From Psychrobacter fulvigenes (GTDB taxonomy: Bacteria; Pseudomonadota; Gammaproteobacteria; Pseudomonadales; Moraxellaceae): 64,000 bases of DNA. The stretch lies in contig NZ_CAJGZP010000001.1 of assembly GCF_904846155.1 (NCBI RefSeq), positions 248,001 to 312,000 of the forward strand, given 5' to 3'. Under the pieces are notes generated by a model. It saw only the letters and a list, made by a program, of their open reading frames with translations, ran no database searches and was not told the DNA's origin. Below, piece after piece: positions 45,823 through 55,264 of this stretch; the stretch's first letter is position 1; every line of letters starts with the position of its first letter. The position numbers and the translations under genes were made by a program.

Positions 45823-46051
45823 AATAGGTGATGATAGCTAGTGTTCATAGTGGTTAATTAAAACTAGTAACTAGTTAGTAACTAATGGGTCACTATGAGC
45901 TTCGCCACTCGCTCATGATAGCGGTTTGTAGTGATGTTTATTTTCATTACAGGCGCTACTATGTTGCGTGATCAGCACTTTTGAAAGCGCTCACCCTGCT
46001 TAGTCACTCTAAATTCTATATATGATAAGCAAATGGTCAGCACAGGCGCGC

Positions 46052-46080
46052 ATTATACGTGGTTTTGTAGCAATAATAAA
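46052..46080 (-). promoter_or_regulatory. Probable rplY promoter
   Basis: On the minus strand a perfect TATAAT (46052-46057) has TTTATT 17 bases upstream (46075-46080). The start would be near 46045, giving a leader of about 290 nt to rplY. It lies just after the prs terminator. The gap 45754-46206 holds no gene. Confidence 0.5.
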
Positions 46081-46102
46081 GACCTACGCAAAAGCCTAGT
46101 CA

Positions 46103-46141
46103 AAAAACAGCACCAAGTAAGGATACGTGGCGCTGTTTTTG
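46103..46141 (-). terminator. prs terminator
   Basis: AAAAACAGC-a-CCA / TGG-c-GCTGTTTTT with a 12-base loop, about 65 bases beyond the prs stop on the minus strand. Confidence 0.8.
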
Positions 46142-46206
46142 AGTGTTAGATAGTTTATCTCAGCCAGTTTTGTTGTTAATTTAAACAACAACTAGCAGTC
46201 AAGTCT

Positions 46207-47154
46207 TTAGGCATCAAACATAGCGCTGATAGATTCTTCGTTATTGATACGGCGTAAGCTTTCGGCCAGCATGGGCGCGATACTTACTTGGCGTATTTTG
46301 CTACACGCTTGAGCGGCAGGTGATAATGGAATCGTATCGGTGACTACCACTTCGTCCAACTCTGACTCGTTGATGTTATTGAGGGCATTACCTGATAGCA
46401 CAGGGTGGGTGATATACGCCAAGACGCGGCGGGCACCGTTTTCTTTTAGCGCGACTGCTGCTTGGCACAAGGTACCTGCAGTATCGACCATATCATCAAC
46501 GATGACGCAATCACGATCACGTACGTCACCGATGATGTGCATCACTTGTGACTCATTGGCGCGCGCACGACGCTTATCAATAATCGCCATGTCGGTATCG
46601 CCCAACTGCTTGGCCATTGCACGGGCACGCACAACGCCGCCAACGTCAGGTGAGACCACCATGATGTTGTCATAATCTTGTTTTTTTAGATCATTCAATA
46701 AGACAGGCGTACCGTAGATGTTATCCACTGGAATATCAAAGAAGCCCTGAATTTGATCGGAGTGCAAATCAACGGTCATGACGCGGTCGATACTAACGAT
46801 GTTTAGCATGTCAGCAACGACTTTAGCAGAGATGGGTACACGTGCCGAACGCGGGCGGCGGTCTTGACGAGCATAACCAAAGTACGGCATCACGGCAGTG
46901 ATACGGCCAGCACTTGAGCGACGCAGAGCGTCAGCCATCATCATGATTTCCATCAAATTGTCGTTGGTCGGTGCACAGGTGGGCTGCATGATAAACACGT
47001 CTTTACCGCGTACGTGTTCTTTGATTTCCACAGCAATTTCGCCATCAGAAAAACGGGTGACGTCAGCTTTACCAAGAGGAATATGCAGGTGGTCGGCTAC
47101 GGTTTTCGCAAGTTCAGGATGGGCGTTGCCCGTAAAAATTGCCAAATAAGGCAT
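46207..47154 (-). CDS. prs: Ribose-phosphate pyrophosphokinase
   Basis: 315 aa, the standard length. It makes PRPP from ribose-5-phosphate and ATP for purines, pyrimidines, His and Trp. [22 protein letters not shown] contains the flexible catalytic loop region, [18 protein letters not shown] the metal site, and [18 protein letters not shown] the PRPP-binding loop. tRNA-Gln lies 110 bases upstream on the same strand, and rplY-pth follow: the standard ispE/tRNA-Gln/prs/rplY/pth order. Confidence 0.98.
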   Translation of the reverse strand: MPYLAIFTGNAHPELAKTVADHLHIPLGKADVTRFSDGEIAVEIKEHVRGKDVFIMQPTCAPTNDNLMEIMMMADALRRSSAGRITAVMPYFGYARQDRRPRSARVPISAKVVADMLNIVSIDRVMTVDLHSDQIQGFFDIPVDNIYGTPVLLNDLKKQDYDNIMVVSPDVGGVVRARAMAKQLGDTDMAIIDKRRARANESQVMHIIGDVRDRDCVIVDDMVDTAGTLCQAAVALKENGARRVLAYITHPVLSGNALNNINESELDEVVVTDTIPLSPAAQACSKIRQVSIAPMLAESLRRINNEESISAMFDA

Positions 47155-47263
47155 GACTGAAGTCCTATTGATTGACTCAAGCAGCGACCGCTAAGCAGTG
47201 TCTAACTGCCCAAATAAAGAAAAGAGTGATGAACGTTGGTATTGATATACTTACTACAGAAAA

Positions 47264-47339
47264 TGGCAGGGGTAGCTGGACTCGAACCAACGGATGTCAG
47301 GATCAAAACCTGATGCCTTACCAACTTGGCTATACCCCT
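47264..47339 (-). tRNA. tRNA-Gln (anticodon TTG)
   Basis: 76 nt on the minus strand including CCA. Acceptor AGGGGTA pairs with TACCCCT, discriminator G. Anticodon loop TTTTGAT on stem TCAGG/CCTGA gives TTG, reading CAA/CAG. D-arm GCCAAGTTGGTAAGGC and T-arm GTTGGTTCGAGTCCAGC are standard. It lies before prs as in many gammaproteobacteria. Confidence 0.96.
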
Positions 47340-47352
47340 ATTGTGGCGACCT

Positions 47353-47380
47353 ATTATAAGTAAATTTTTAGATTTTGCAA
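47353..47380 (-). promoter_or_regulatory. tRNA-Gln promoter
   Basis: On the minus strand TTGCAA (47375-47380), 16-base spacer, TATAAT (47353-47358), 13 bases before the mature tRNA. Confidence 0.75.
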
Positions 47381-47512
47381 GTCATTTGCGGCTTTTTATG
47401 GTTTTTATTCGAAACTAAATAAATTAGCGTGAGTTGCACAAGCCCTATTGTAGTAGGTAGAGATTTTTTTACAGAGTCTTTGAATTGCAAGTTGGTGCTG
47501 CACTAGGCTTAT

Positions 47513-48091
47513 TTACACTAGAGGAGTCACCACTCTACCACTCATAAACACCGCAGGTTCTGTCAGACAAGCAGTATTCTCTGGATCATCGATGACGGTA
47601 TCACCTTTTCTTAAATAATAACTACCTATTCGCTCTTTAATTATACCGCTAGTGACAACCTCCTCACCTAGTTTAACTTTGGTTCCATTTAAAGAAATAG
47701 TTTGTTCATTCTCATAAAGAATGGCTCTATCTGGATAAAAAATAGGACTAAGGTACTCGTTGTCATTTTTAACAAAGTATAAGCAGTTATTTTTGATAAC
47801 GTATTTGCCTTTGAAAACAAAATTGATTTCGCGCATTGAAAGAGTAGCGGCATAAGTGAATAGTTCGGCAGGCGAGCTGAGTTTAGAGTCTGGCTGAGAA
47901 ATAGCTATATTTTGAGAGTTGTCTTTTACTTTTATGTCTAGTTGCTGTGGCAAAGCTATATTATCAGATGAGCGATTAGAATTCGATTCACCGTTAGATT
48001 TAGATAGTGATGTACATCCAGTCAAACTTGACGACAGGCAGATAAAAACTGTGGCGGTTATTAGACTCTTATTTAAATATGAATGGTTCAT
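47513..48091 (-). CDS. Unrecognised lipoprotein
   Basis: 192 aa. Signal peptide with lipobox SLTGC (Cys26), then a Ser/Asn-rich linker (about 27-60). The C-terminal domain (about 95-185: YVIKNNCLYFVKND... AILYENEQTISLNGTKVKLGEEVVTSG) has the look of a small beta domain seen in other secreted bacterial proteins, but I cannot name it. Base composition is more AT-rich than the neighbours. It interrupts the usual ispE to tRNA-Gln order, which suggests insertion. Confidence 0.75.
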   Translation of the reverse strand: MNHSYLNKSLITATVFICLSSSLTGCTSLSKSNGESNSNRSSDNIALPQQLDIKVKDNSQNIAISQPDSKLSSPAELFTYAATLSMREINFVFKGKYVIKNNCLYFVKNDNEYLSPIFYPDRAILYENEQTISLNGTKVKLGEEVVTSGIIKERIGSYYLRKGDTVIDDPENTACLTEPAVFMSGRVVTPLV

Positions 48092-48118
48092 ATTAATACC
48101 AACTTATTTTAAATTTTT

Positions 48119-48187
48119 ATTAGGATACGCTCAGTGCAAATAAAAGATACGTACCTCTTAAAAATACTACACTGGGCGCACCCTAAT
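48119..48187. repeat. 69-bp unit with 18-bp imperfect inverted repeats
   Basis: ATTAGGATACGCTCAGTG (48119-48136) matches the reverse complement of 48170-48187 (ATTAGGGTGCGCCCAGTG) at 15 of 18 positions around a 33-base AT-rich spacer. It lies between ispE and the lipoprotein gene. It may be a mobile-element scar or a structure ending the ispE transcript. Confidence 0.5.
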
Positions 48188-48200
48188 CTTAAATATTATT

Positions 48201-49154
48201 CTATAAATTGCCAACCACATACCCAGCACAAGGCGCATTCGCAATCCACTCTGCCAACAGCGCCTTATCAGTAATACTCGCATCCAACGGCAAAAACACC
48301 GCGCTACCAGAGCCAGTCATCCGTGCTGTGCCCAATGCTATTTTTTCTAAACTATGCAAATACTGCAATGCCTCATCAACAGCAGGGGCGAGGCTTGTCA
48401 CCACTGGAGTAAAGACATTGTGATAGGGTGCAAGTAGATTTTGTGTGTAACTCCCTGACTGACTTTCGATAGCTTCAGTTGCGAGTGATGCTATATCTCG
48501 GCGTAATTTAGGATGCGCAAACAGCTTGGCAGTATTGACGTGGGCATCAGGCGTCAAGACTAAATAGTGCTGATCTGGCAAGTCAATGGCTGTCAGTTCT
48601 TCACCAATGCCCATCGCAATAGCATCTTGCCCAAAGATAAATATTGGCACATCTGCGCCGATAGTGGTGGCTATTTTGATAAGTTCATCTTGGCTTAGAT
48701 TAAATTGCCATAGCTCATTTAAAGTAAGCAAGGTCGTGGCTGCATTAGAAGAGCCACCGCCTAGACCTGCGCCCATCGGTAACTGTTTGTCTAACGTAAT
48801 ACACACTTGCGGTAGCTGCTGAGGCAGCTTGTTTGATTGCATGGCAAACGCTAATAGTGCGCGTGCAGCCTTAAAAATGAGGTTGTCATTTAGGCTGACA
48901 GTTATCGCTTCTGCGCCAGCCAAGGTCAGTAGCTGACCACACAGCTCGTTCATGTCTAAAGAAATATCAGGAGTTATCACTTCATCCGTGACTGAAAAAT
49001 GCAGATAATCGCCCCAGTCAAGCAATCGAAATACCGTCTGCAAGTTATGGTAGCCATCTGCGCGTTTGCCTGTGATATGCAAAAATAAATTTATCTTAGC
49101 AGGAGACAAACGTGTCAGAACGGTAATTTGGGGCGATGAGTTATCAGTCGTCAT
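48201..49154 (-). CDS. ispE: 4-diphosphocytidyl-2-C-methyl-D-erythritol kinase
   Basis: 317 aa GHMP kinase of the MEP isoprenoid pathway. SPAKINLFLHITGKRADGYHNLQTVF is the substrate motif, PMGAGLGGGSSNAATTLLTLN the ATP-binding loop, and ARMTGSGSAVF the third GHMP motif. Longer than E. coli IspE (283) owing to small insertions. lolB lies 12 bases upstream on the same strand, so the two are co-transcribed. Confidence 0.97.
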   Translation of the reverse strand: MTTDNSSPQITVLTRLSPAKINLFLHITGKRADGYHNLQTVFRLLDWGDYLHFSVTDEVITPDISLDMNELCGQLLTLAGAEAITVSLNDNLIFKAARALLAFAMQSNKLPQQLPQVCITLDKQLPMGAGLGGGSSNAATTLLTLNELWQFNLSQDELIKIATTIGADVPIFIFGQDAIAMGIGEELTAIDLPDQHYLVLTPDAHVNTAKLFAHPKLRRDIASLATEAIESQSGSYTQNLLAPYHNVFTPVVTSLAPAVDEALQYLHSLEKIALGTARMTGSGSAVFLPLDASITDKALLAEWIANAPCAGYVVGNL

Positions 49155-49166
49155 GAGTTATATCTA

Positions 49167-49802
49167 TTAGCTACTTTGATGGTTGATAGTCATGATGACT
49201 TTGTGGCCTGCAGGCTGTACCGCGCTGATCTTAACGGGTAATTTATCTGCGCCTTTATAGGTGAAGCTTGCCGTCCATTCGCCGTTGACTGAGCTGATCA
49301 ATCTGCCTTGCTCGTCCAGCTGTGGCGCACTGTCTGAAGGGGCTGAGCGTCCAGATATCCAGTAGGGCATTTGCGAGATAGGCGCTTGCCAACCTGTGGC
49401 TTTTTGTAGCAAGGTTTCAGGGTTGTCCGCGGTTAAGGTGCCTGTTTTTTCGCTGACTAAGGTTGCCGTTTGACCATCATATTCGATATTGGTCTTACCA
49501 ATGCCCAGAGCACCAATCAGCTCGATAGCGAAGCGCTCTTGTTGTTGCCCCCAAGCATAAAATGCACTGCCACCTTGCGCTCCTGTATTGGTAGCGCTTA
49601 CTGCAGGCGTGGTCACGCCGATTTTGCCAGTAATAGTGAAGTTGTCGAGCTTTTGAGCTTGCACCATGGAGGAGGGGCTAGAAGTAGCACCGGCACCTTG
49701 TAAAGACTGACAGCCAGAGGTGATTAGCAGGGCTGCAGTAAGCGCTGTAAATACAGCAAGTTTTTTAGGTTTATGGTTGGTTTTTATTAAAAAATCTGAC
49801 AT
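49167..49802 (-). CDS. lolB: Outer-membrane lipoprotein receptor LolB
   Basis: 211 aa. Lipobox LLITSGC (Cys near residue 31). LDNFTITGKIGVTTP, FAIELIGALGIGKTNIEYDGQTATL and PYWISGRSAP match the LolB fold, which takes lipoproteins from LolA and inserts them into the outer membrane. Position directly before ispE is the classical one. The linker after the lipobox is Ser/Gly/Ala-rich. Confidence 0.92.
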   Translation of the reverse strand: MSDFLIKTNHKPKKLAVFTALTAALLITSGCQSLQGAGATSSPSSMVQAQKLDNFTITGKIGVTTPAVSATNTGAQGGSAFYAWGQQQERFAIELIGALGIGKTNIEYDGQTATLVSEKTGTLTADNPETLLQKATGWQAPISQMPYWISGRSAPSDSAPQLDEQGRLISSVNGEWTASFTYKGADKLPVKISAVQPAGHKVIMTINHQSS

Positions 49803-49981
49803 GGTGTTTCCTCAAAGTGTATGAGCTTAAGATATGGCCAAAGTAGCTTACGCTCAATTTGTTACTCAGTTATCGCCTATTGTTAGAAACTTATAAATGG
49901 CGTGAGTAATGATTGTATGTCACGCAGACAAGTGCCATTAATGCTAAGTCATACCATAAGCTATGAAGTCAGGTGAGGTCT

Positions 49982-51910
49982 TCAATAAAGCTGCACACGA
50001 TCATTGACGTTTTGTTGTCCAAAGGAGAAGCGTTGCTGTAGGTCGGCTAACAGTGCCTCGACTTTGTCATCATCTCCTAGGCCTTGATAGGCACGCAATA
50101 ACAGCACACCAGAACGTAGTGTAGGCAGCACATCATAAGGCGTCTGTAGATACTCTATAACTTGGGTATAATTGTCATTGGCTAAGGCATTGCTCGCCAG
50201 CACATTCAAGGCTTGTAGATGTAACTCATTGTCATAGCGAGGATCATCATAGCGGATTTGAATGACAGCTTGCGCAATTTCTAAGCCTCTTTCAGAATCA
50301 CGATCATTAGATAACAATAGCTGCGCGTAGCTGAGCTGATATGATAAGTTGCTAGGGTCTAGTGCTTGTAAATGGTTGAGTAAGGTGCGTTTGACGATAT
50401 AGTCTGTGACGTCATCAAGCAGTTGCGTGCGGGCAAATAAGATCATCTCATTATCAGGATACTGACGACTGGCACGAGTCAATAAATCTAGTGCCAGATC
50501 TGCTTCATTATTTTGCCATAAGATATCCGCTTGTAAAACGTAAGCATCGGGCGCAAAAACCTCAAACTGTCTACGGAGCTTTTCTAACGTCGCGATGGCC
50601 GCATCGATGTTCCCCATCAACAGCTCAAGGTCGACTACTTTTTTGCGTGCCGCCAATACCAAGTCTTCTTGTATGACTTCATTTAAGTACGACTTGGCCT
50701 GAGCAAAGCGTTGCTGGCGCTCAGCACTGATGCCAAGATAATAATAGGCTTGATCCAGATAGGCTGGGTTTTTTGCCAGCATATTCAGCAGTTGGTCTGC
50801 GCTACGATATTCTTCAATATCCAAACTGACCAAAGCTGCCAATAAGGTGATCTCTGTATCATCGCTAAAGCGATTATGCGTATCGAGCAGTAGCTCCCAT
50901 GCCGCTTGGCTTTCCTTTAAATCTAGTAAGTAGCGAATCTCATATAAATATAAGCTCTTGCTGTTTGGATTACGCAAACGTGCCTGACTGACATAGTTTA
51001 TGACCGTCTCTGCTGGTTCTATCTTGCGTAAGATATCCGCTTTTAGGGTCACAAAAGGCACATAGTCTGGCTGACGCATCAAAGCACGGTCGATATGTAT
51101 CAGAGCGATTTCTGGCTCGTTAAACTGATTGAGTAGCCCCGCCTTTAACACCGATAAAGAGGCGTTTTGCTCACTGTTAATTGGCTCTAATGCTGCTAGC
51201 AGTTCACGCTGATCACGATCGGTCGTCGGGTAAATTCCAATCAGAATTTCACTCAAGTCAGTACGTGGATCATAGCGCAAAATACGGTTTAGAGTCTCGC
51301 CTGCCAGGGTATAGTCATGAGCTTTCAGTGCCAAATGCGCCACATAAAACCAAGCAGGGACGTGGTCTGGGTTTTGCTCTTGCCACGACTTGGCAAACTG
51401 CAGCGAGGATCCAACGGCTTCATGACGCAGTGACAAACTCAGCGCGCGCTCAAATACCGCGGTGGCATCTTCTTTAAAAGACTGCTGTTTATAAAGCGCT
51501 AGCGCACGGTTGATGTCACCACGACTTGCCGCAAACTCCGCATCTAGCAAGGCATATAGGCTGGGTTCGTTTAGCTCTGGTTGTATGACAATGGCTGAAG
51601 GTGGGCTTTCAAGATTATTAGCATCGTTAAAACCATTACGCTGGTTTGATAGCGTAGTGGATTGATACATTTTATCAAAACCAACTGCCCCATCTGTATC
51701 AGCATCAGCTGAAGATACAGAGTTCGGCGCTGACGTTTTTGTATCATCAGCAGCTTTATGCAGTCTAATATAACTGGTACTGCTATCCTGAATAGCGCCT
51801 GCAGTACTGTCTATATTTAGCTCAGCAGAGCTTGCTTGAGCAGAAGTCCCTAAACACAGACAAGCGGCCAACAATAATGTTAGCTTACGATAGTGGCGCA
51901 GACGACTCAT
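49982..51910 (-). CDS. Secreted tetratricopeptide-repeat protein
   Basis: 642 aa. The start at 51910 gives a clear signal peptide (KLTLLLAACLCLGTSAQASS); an in-frame codon at 52003 would bury it behind 31 residues. A polar linker (to about 125) precedes a long series of TPR-like helical pairs, for example ALYKQQSFKEDATAVFERAL, LAKNPAYLDQAYYYLGISAE and ALDLLTRASRQYPDNEMILFAR. It occupies the place of the TPR gene between hemA and lolB in Pseudomonas (PA4667 type). Periplasmic or outer-membrane scaffold role inferred. Confidence 0.85.
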   Translation of the reverse strand: MSRLRHYRKLTLLLAACLCLGTSAQASSAELNIDSTAGAIQDSSTSYIRLHKAADDTKTSAPNSVSSADADTDGAVGFDKMYQSTTLSNQRNGFNDANNLESPPSAIVIQPELNEPSLYALLDAEFAASRGDINRALALYKQQSFKEDATAVFERALSLSLRHEAVGSSLQFAKSWQEQNPDHVPAWFYVAHLALKAHDYTLAGETLNRILRYDPRTDLSEILIGIYPTTDRDQRELLAALEPINSEQNASLSVLKAGLLNQFNEPEIALIHIDRALMRQPDYVPFVTLKADILRKIEPAETVINYVSQARLRNPNSKSLYLYEIRYLLDLKESQAAWELLLDTHNRFSDDTEITLLAALVSLDIEEYRSADQLLNMLAKNPAYLDQAYYYLGISAERQQRFAQAKSYLNEVIQEDLVLAARKKVVDLELLMGNIDAAIATLEKLRRQFEVFAPDAYVLQADILWQNNEADLALDLLTRASRQYPDNEMILFARTQLLDDVTDYIVKRTLLNHLQALDPSNLSYQLSYAQLLLSNDRDSERGLEIAQAVIQIRYDDPRYDNELHLQALNVLASNALANDNYTQVIEYLQTPYDVLPTLRSGVLLLRAYQGLGDDDKVEALLADLQQRFSFGQQNVNDRVQLY

Positions 51911-52434
51911 AATGACGTTTAATAAAGCCTGAATACGAGATTGGCTGTCATACTCAAGTGTTGGCGCGGGCGTTGATGGCAACAATGACCCAAAACAAAT
52001 CATAGATAGCGGTATTTACCTATTAAAAGAGTTCTTTATTATAAAAGTGGATGAGGGCAGTTAACAATAGTACTCGTGTTACCTAATAGCGAATACTACC
52101 GAAAACCGATGCACGGTTCTATAGTAGAGGTCACTGACTGGTATTATTTATATTATAAGTACAAATTCTATTATAGGTACAAACTAAAAGCAGGTAGGGC
52201 GGTTGATTTATGCTCTGAGTGCCCAGATACAAGCGGATACTGGCTAAGTATTAAATAAAGCCCGTAAAAATGCTATAATAAACGGTTTTATATATAGCAA
52301 TTGCTGTATAACCTATTCAAATTAATAACGTTATATTAGATATGCACCGGTTTACGTTCGATAATAGTATGCTTATGTGTAGCATTGCTATTGTCTAGCA
52401 TATTTCTGAGCGTTATATTTATGGTCTATTGATA
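51911..52434. other. Divergent promoter region between TPR gene and hemA
   Basis: 524 AT-rich bases. Contains a short direct repeat (TATTATAAGTACAAATT at about 52151 and TATTATAGGTACAAACT at about 52170), the candidate hemA promoter at 52251-52279 and the near-palindrome TATATAGCAATTGCTGTATA (52291-52310). A forward frame at 52076-52258 is Tyr/Lys-rich, lacks a ribosome-binding site and is not accepted. Confidence 0.45.
52251..52279 (+). promoter_or_regulatory. Candidate hemA promoter
   Basis: TTAAAT (52251-52256), 17-base spacer, extended -10 TGCTATAAT (TATAAT at 52274-52279), 155 bases before hemA. The palindrome AGCAATTGCT (52296-52305) lies just downstream, near or after the transcription start, and could be an operator. 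Confidence 0.5.
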
Positions 52435-53751
52435 ATGAGATTAGTGGTCATTGGGGTCAATCACAAAACCGCACCAGTCGCTTTGCGTGAGCGTCTGGCG
52501 TTTGTGGGCGATGATGTGGCCACCGCACTTGGTGAGCTCAAAGCTTTCACTGACGGCAGCGTGATTGTGTCGACTTGTAATCGCACAGAAATTTACGCCT
52601 TGGTACCTGAGCCTAGTAGTGCAACGACAACGTCGGCTACCGCGGTGATGTCCGCACATGTCAATCATATCAAAACTTGGCTTGCTAATTTTAAGCAGCT
52701 ACCGATCGCTGAGATTGAGCCTTTTTTATATGTGCATCGTGACACACATGCGCTGACCCATTGGCTTAGAGTCGCTGCAGGGCTTGACTCCATGATATTG
52801 GGTGAGCCGCAAATACTTGGCCAAATCAAACAGTCGGTACAACTGGCGCAGGCTGAACAGTCGTTAAGTGGTCAGCTAAACTGGGTGGTAGATCAGATAT
52901 TTGCAGCTTCCAAACGGGTACGTAACGAGACTAAGGTCGGCGCCCACGCCGTATCGCTTGGCTTCGCAGCGGCCAAACTGGCCACGCAAATTTTTGATGA
53001 CATGTCCAAGCGCACTTTGCTGATTGTCGCTGCAGGCGAGATGAACCGCTTGGTGGCCACGCACATTGCAGGTCTAGGAGTAGGCCGCATTATTATTTGT
53101 AATCGCAGTCCTGAACGCGCTGAGGCCTTAGCAGATGAGTTACGTCTGCCCAATCGCACTGTGGAGGTCAGATCACTACAAGATCTACCGCAAGTACTTG
53201 CAGAAGCCGATATCGTCAGTAGCTGTAGTGGCAGTATGGACATCTTGATTGATAAGAATATGACGGTGCAAGCACTAAAACGCCGCCGCTATCAGCCAAT
53301 GCTGCTGATAGATTTGGCAGTGCCACGTGATATTGACTCGACCATCAGCCGTATGGATGCCGTCTATTTGTACTCGGTTGATGACTTGCAGCATGTCATT
53401 GCAGGTAATCTTGAGCAGCGTCGTCAAGCTGCCGTCGATGCTGAACTGCTGGTCAGTCAGCTGGTCGTCGAGATGGAGCGCAGCTTTCAAGTACGTCAAG
53501 TGGGCCGTGATATTCAACAATATCGTATACGCACCCATGACCAAGTGGATAAGTTGCTGCATGAGTCTATTGCCAAGCTTGGGCAACAAGATGCCAGTGC
53601 TGAAGACATCATTACTGAGCTGTCACGGCGTTTGACTCAGACTTTGACTCACGCTCCATCGAAGCTCATGCGTAAGGCTGCGCGTGAAGGTGACAGTGAG
53701 CTGCTGGATTTTGTGGTATCAGGGTTACATGACGCCTATCGTCGGCGCTAA
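52435..53751 (+). CDS. hemA: Glutamyl-tRNA reductase
   Basis: 438 aa. It reduces Glu-tRNA to glutamate-1-semialdehyde, the first haem-pathway step; HemL (31761) takes the product. VVIGVNHKTAPVALRERLAF opens the protein, STCNRTEIYAL holds the catalytic Cys, and LDSMILGEPQILGQIK follows. The NADPH domain and C-terminal dimerisation helices are complete. The ATG at 52435 lacks a clear Shine-Dalgarno sequence; an in-frame TTG lies two codons earlier. Divergent from the TPR gene as in related genomes. Confidence 0.97.
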   Translation: MRLVVIGVNHKTAPVALRERLAFVGDDVATALGELKAFTDGSVIVSTCNRTEIYALVPEPSSATTTSATAVMSAHVNHIKTWLANFKQLPIAEIEPFLYVHRDTHALTHWLRVAAGLDSMILGEPQILGQIKQSVQLAQAEQSLSGQLNWVVDQIFAASKRVRNETKVGAHAVSLGFAAAKLATQIFDDMSKRTLLIVAAGEMNRLVATHIAGLGVGRIIICNRSPERAEALADELRLPNRTVEVRSLQDLPQVLAEADIVSSCSGSMDILIDKNMTVQALKRRRYQPMLLIDLAVPRDIDSTISRMDAVYLYSVDDLQHVIAGNLEQRRQAAVDAELLVSQLVVEMERSFQVRQVGRDIQQYRIRTHDQVDKLLHESIAKLGQQDASAEDIITELSRRLTQTLTHAPSKLMRKAAREGDSELLDFVVSGLHDAYRRR

Positions 53752-53918
53752 AAACTGACATTAAATGAAGCGGTCTGTTAGGGTTGCTGTGATGGTTTTC
53801 AGCCATTGTCAGGCAGCATTTTCAGTGCTAGTATCAAACCATCAGGGTCATTGCTATCAGCATTACCAAACGGACATTCATTTAACGGATATTTACTTAA
53901 TATTACCAAGGAGCTTCC

Positions 53919-55055
53919 ATGCCAGCATTACGTCAAGATATTGATCCAGAAGGCTTATTAGAGTACTCAGTGGTTTATACAGACCGCGCCCTCAACCATA
54001 TGTCGAAAGTCTTTCAGCAAGTCATGAAGGATCTGTCGAGCAATTTGCAAGCAGTCTACAACGCTGATGCGGTGGCCATTGTGCCAGGTTCTGGTACATA
54101 TGGAATGGAAGCGGTCGCACGTCAATTGGCAAATGATGAAGATTGCTTAATCATTCGTAATGGTTGGTTTAGCTATCGTTGGACGCAAATCCTAGAAAAA
54201 GGCAAAATTGCCAAGTCGTCTACCGTACTGACAGCAAACCGTGCTGAAGATACGGATGCGCCAAAACCGTTTGCACCGGTCGATATCGATGAAGCCGTTG
54301 CCAAGATTAAAGAAGAAAAACCAGCGATTGTGTTTGCTCCGCATGTTGAAACCTCATCAGGGATCATCTTGTCAGAAGACTACATTAAGGCCTTAGCAGA
54401 TGCCGTGCATAGTGTTGGTGGTTTGTTGGTTATCGACTGCATCGCTTCTGGTTGCGTCTGGCTAGATATGAAAGCACTGGGCATTGACGTGATCATTAGT
54501 GCGCCACAAAAAGGCTGGAGCAGCACACCGGCTGCTGGCTTGGTGATGTTAAGCGCTGCGGCAGTCAAAAAAGTAGAAAGCACTGAGTCTGATAGTTTTA
54601 GCTTGGATCTTAAGCAATGGCTAAACATTATGCGCGCCTTTGAAAACGGCGGTCACGCTTATCATGCGACCATGCCGACAGATAGCTTACGCCAGTTCCG
54701 TGATACCATTATGGAAGCCAAAGAAATCGGCTTTGATAAGCTTTGCGTTGCTCAGTGGGAGCTAGGCACACGTATTCGCCAAGTGCTTGCAGACAAAGGT
54801 ATTGAAAGCGTCGCGGCTGAAGGGTTTGAAGCGCCAGGTGTGGTGGTTGCTTATACTGACCGTGATGACATGCATAAAGGCAGTGCATTTGCTGAAGCTG
54901 GCATGCAGATTGCTTCTGGTGTACCGCTTAAAGTCGGTGAGCCAGAAAGCTTTAAGACTTTCCGCTTAGGTCTATTTGGTTTAGATAAGCTTACTGACGT
55001 AGATGGCGCAGTGCAGCGTTTTGAGTCGGTTCTTGTTAAAGTATTGGCTAAATAG
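53919..55055 (+). CDS. Class V aminotransferase-fold PLP enzyme
   Basis: 378 aa. The PLP lysine is K198 in SAPQKGWSSTPAAGLVML, and D173 (VIDCIASG) contacts the cofactor. VPGSGTYGMEAVARQL and SGIILSEDYIKALADAVHSVGG fit the alanine-glyoxylate / serine-glyoxylate aminotransferase branch. Substrate cannot be fixed by eye. AAGGAGCTTCC precedes the ATG. Monocistronic, ending at a strong terminator, 167 bases after hemA. Confidence 0.85.
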   Translation: MPALRQDIDPEGLLEYSVVYTDRALNHMSKVFQQVMKDLSSNLQAVYNADAVAIVPGSGTYGMEAVARQLANDEDCLIIRNGWFSYRWTQILEKGKIAKSSTVLTANRAEDTDAPKPFAPVDIDEAVAKIKEEKPAIVFAPHVETSSGIILSEDYIKALADAVHSVGGLLVIDCIASGCVWLDMKALGIDVIISAPQKGWSSTPAAGLVMLSAAAVKKVESTESDSFSLDLKQWLNIMRAFENGGHAYHATMPTDSLRQFRDTIMEAKEIGFDKLCVAQWELGTRIRQVLADKGIESVAAEGFEAPGVVVAYTDRDDMHKGSAFAEAGMQIASGVPLKVGEPESFKTFRLGLFGLDKLTDVDGAVQRFESVLVKVLAK

Positions 55056-55108
55056 TCATACATCATTGTAATAACCATAGCGATAAATCTTGTTAATAAA
55101 GTAAATAA

Positions 55109-55139
55109 AAATACTGAGCTTCTGAGCTCAGTATTTTTT
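55109..55139 (+). terminator. Aminotransferase terminator
   Basis: AATACTGAGC, loop TTCT, GAGCTCAGTATTTTTT: stable stem with T run, 54 bases after the stop. Confidence 0.88.
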
Positions 55140-55264
55140 GGCTATTTACTATGTTTTATTATATAATGTATTTATATGAATCGAATATATGTGCAACAAT
55201 ACAACGCATTTAAAATCAAACAACGACATATCAATAAATTAAAAAGCAGGCTAGGTGAGACCTT

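Noticed and set aside
52140..52190. CRISPR-like direct repeat before hemA
   Set aside because: Only two imperfect 17-base units directly adjacent, no spacers; no CRISPR array is seen anywhere in the window.
52076..52258. Forward frame of 60 codons between the TPR gene and hemA
   Set aside because: Tyr/Lys-rich from an AT-rich direct repeat, no ribosome-binding site.
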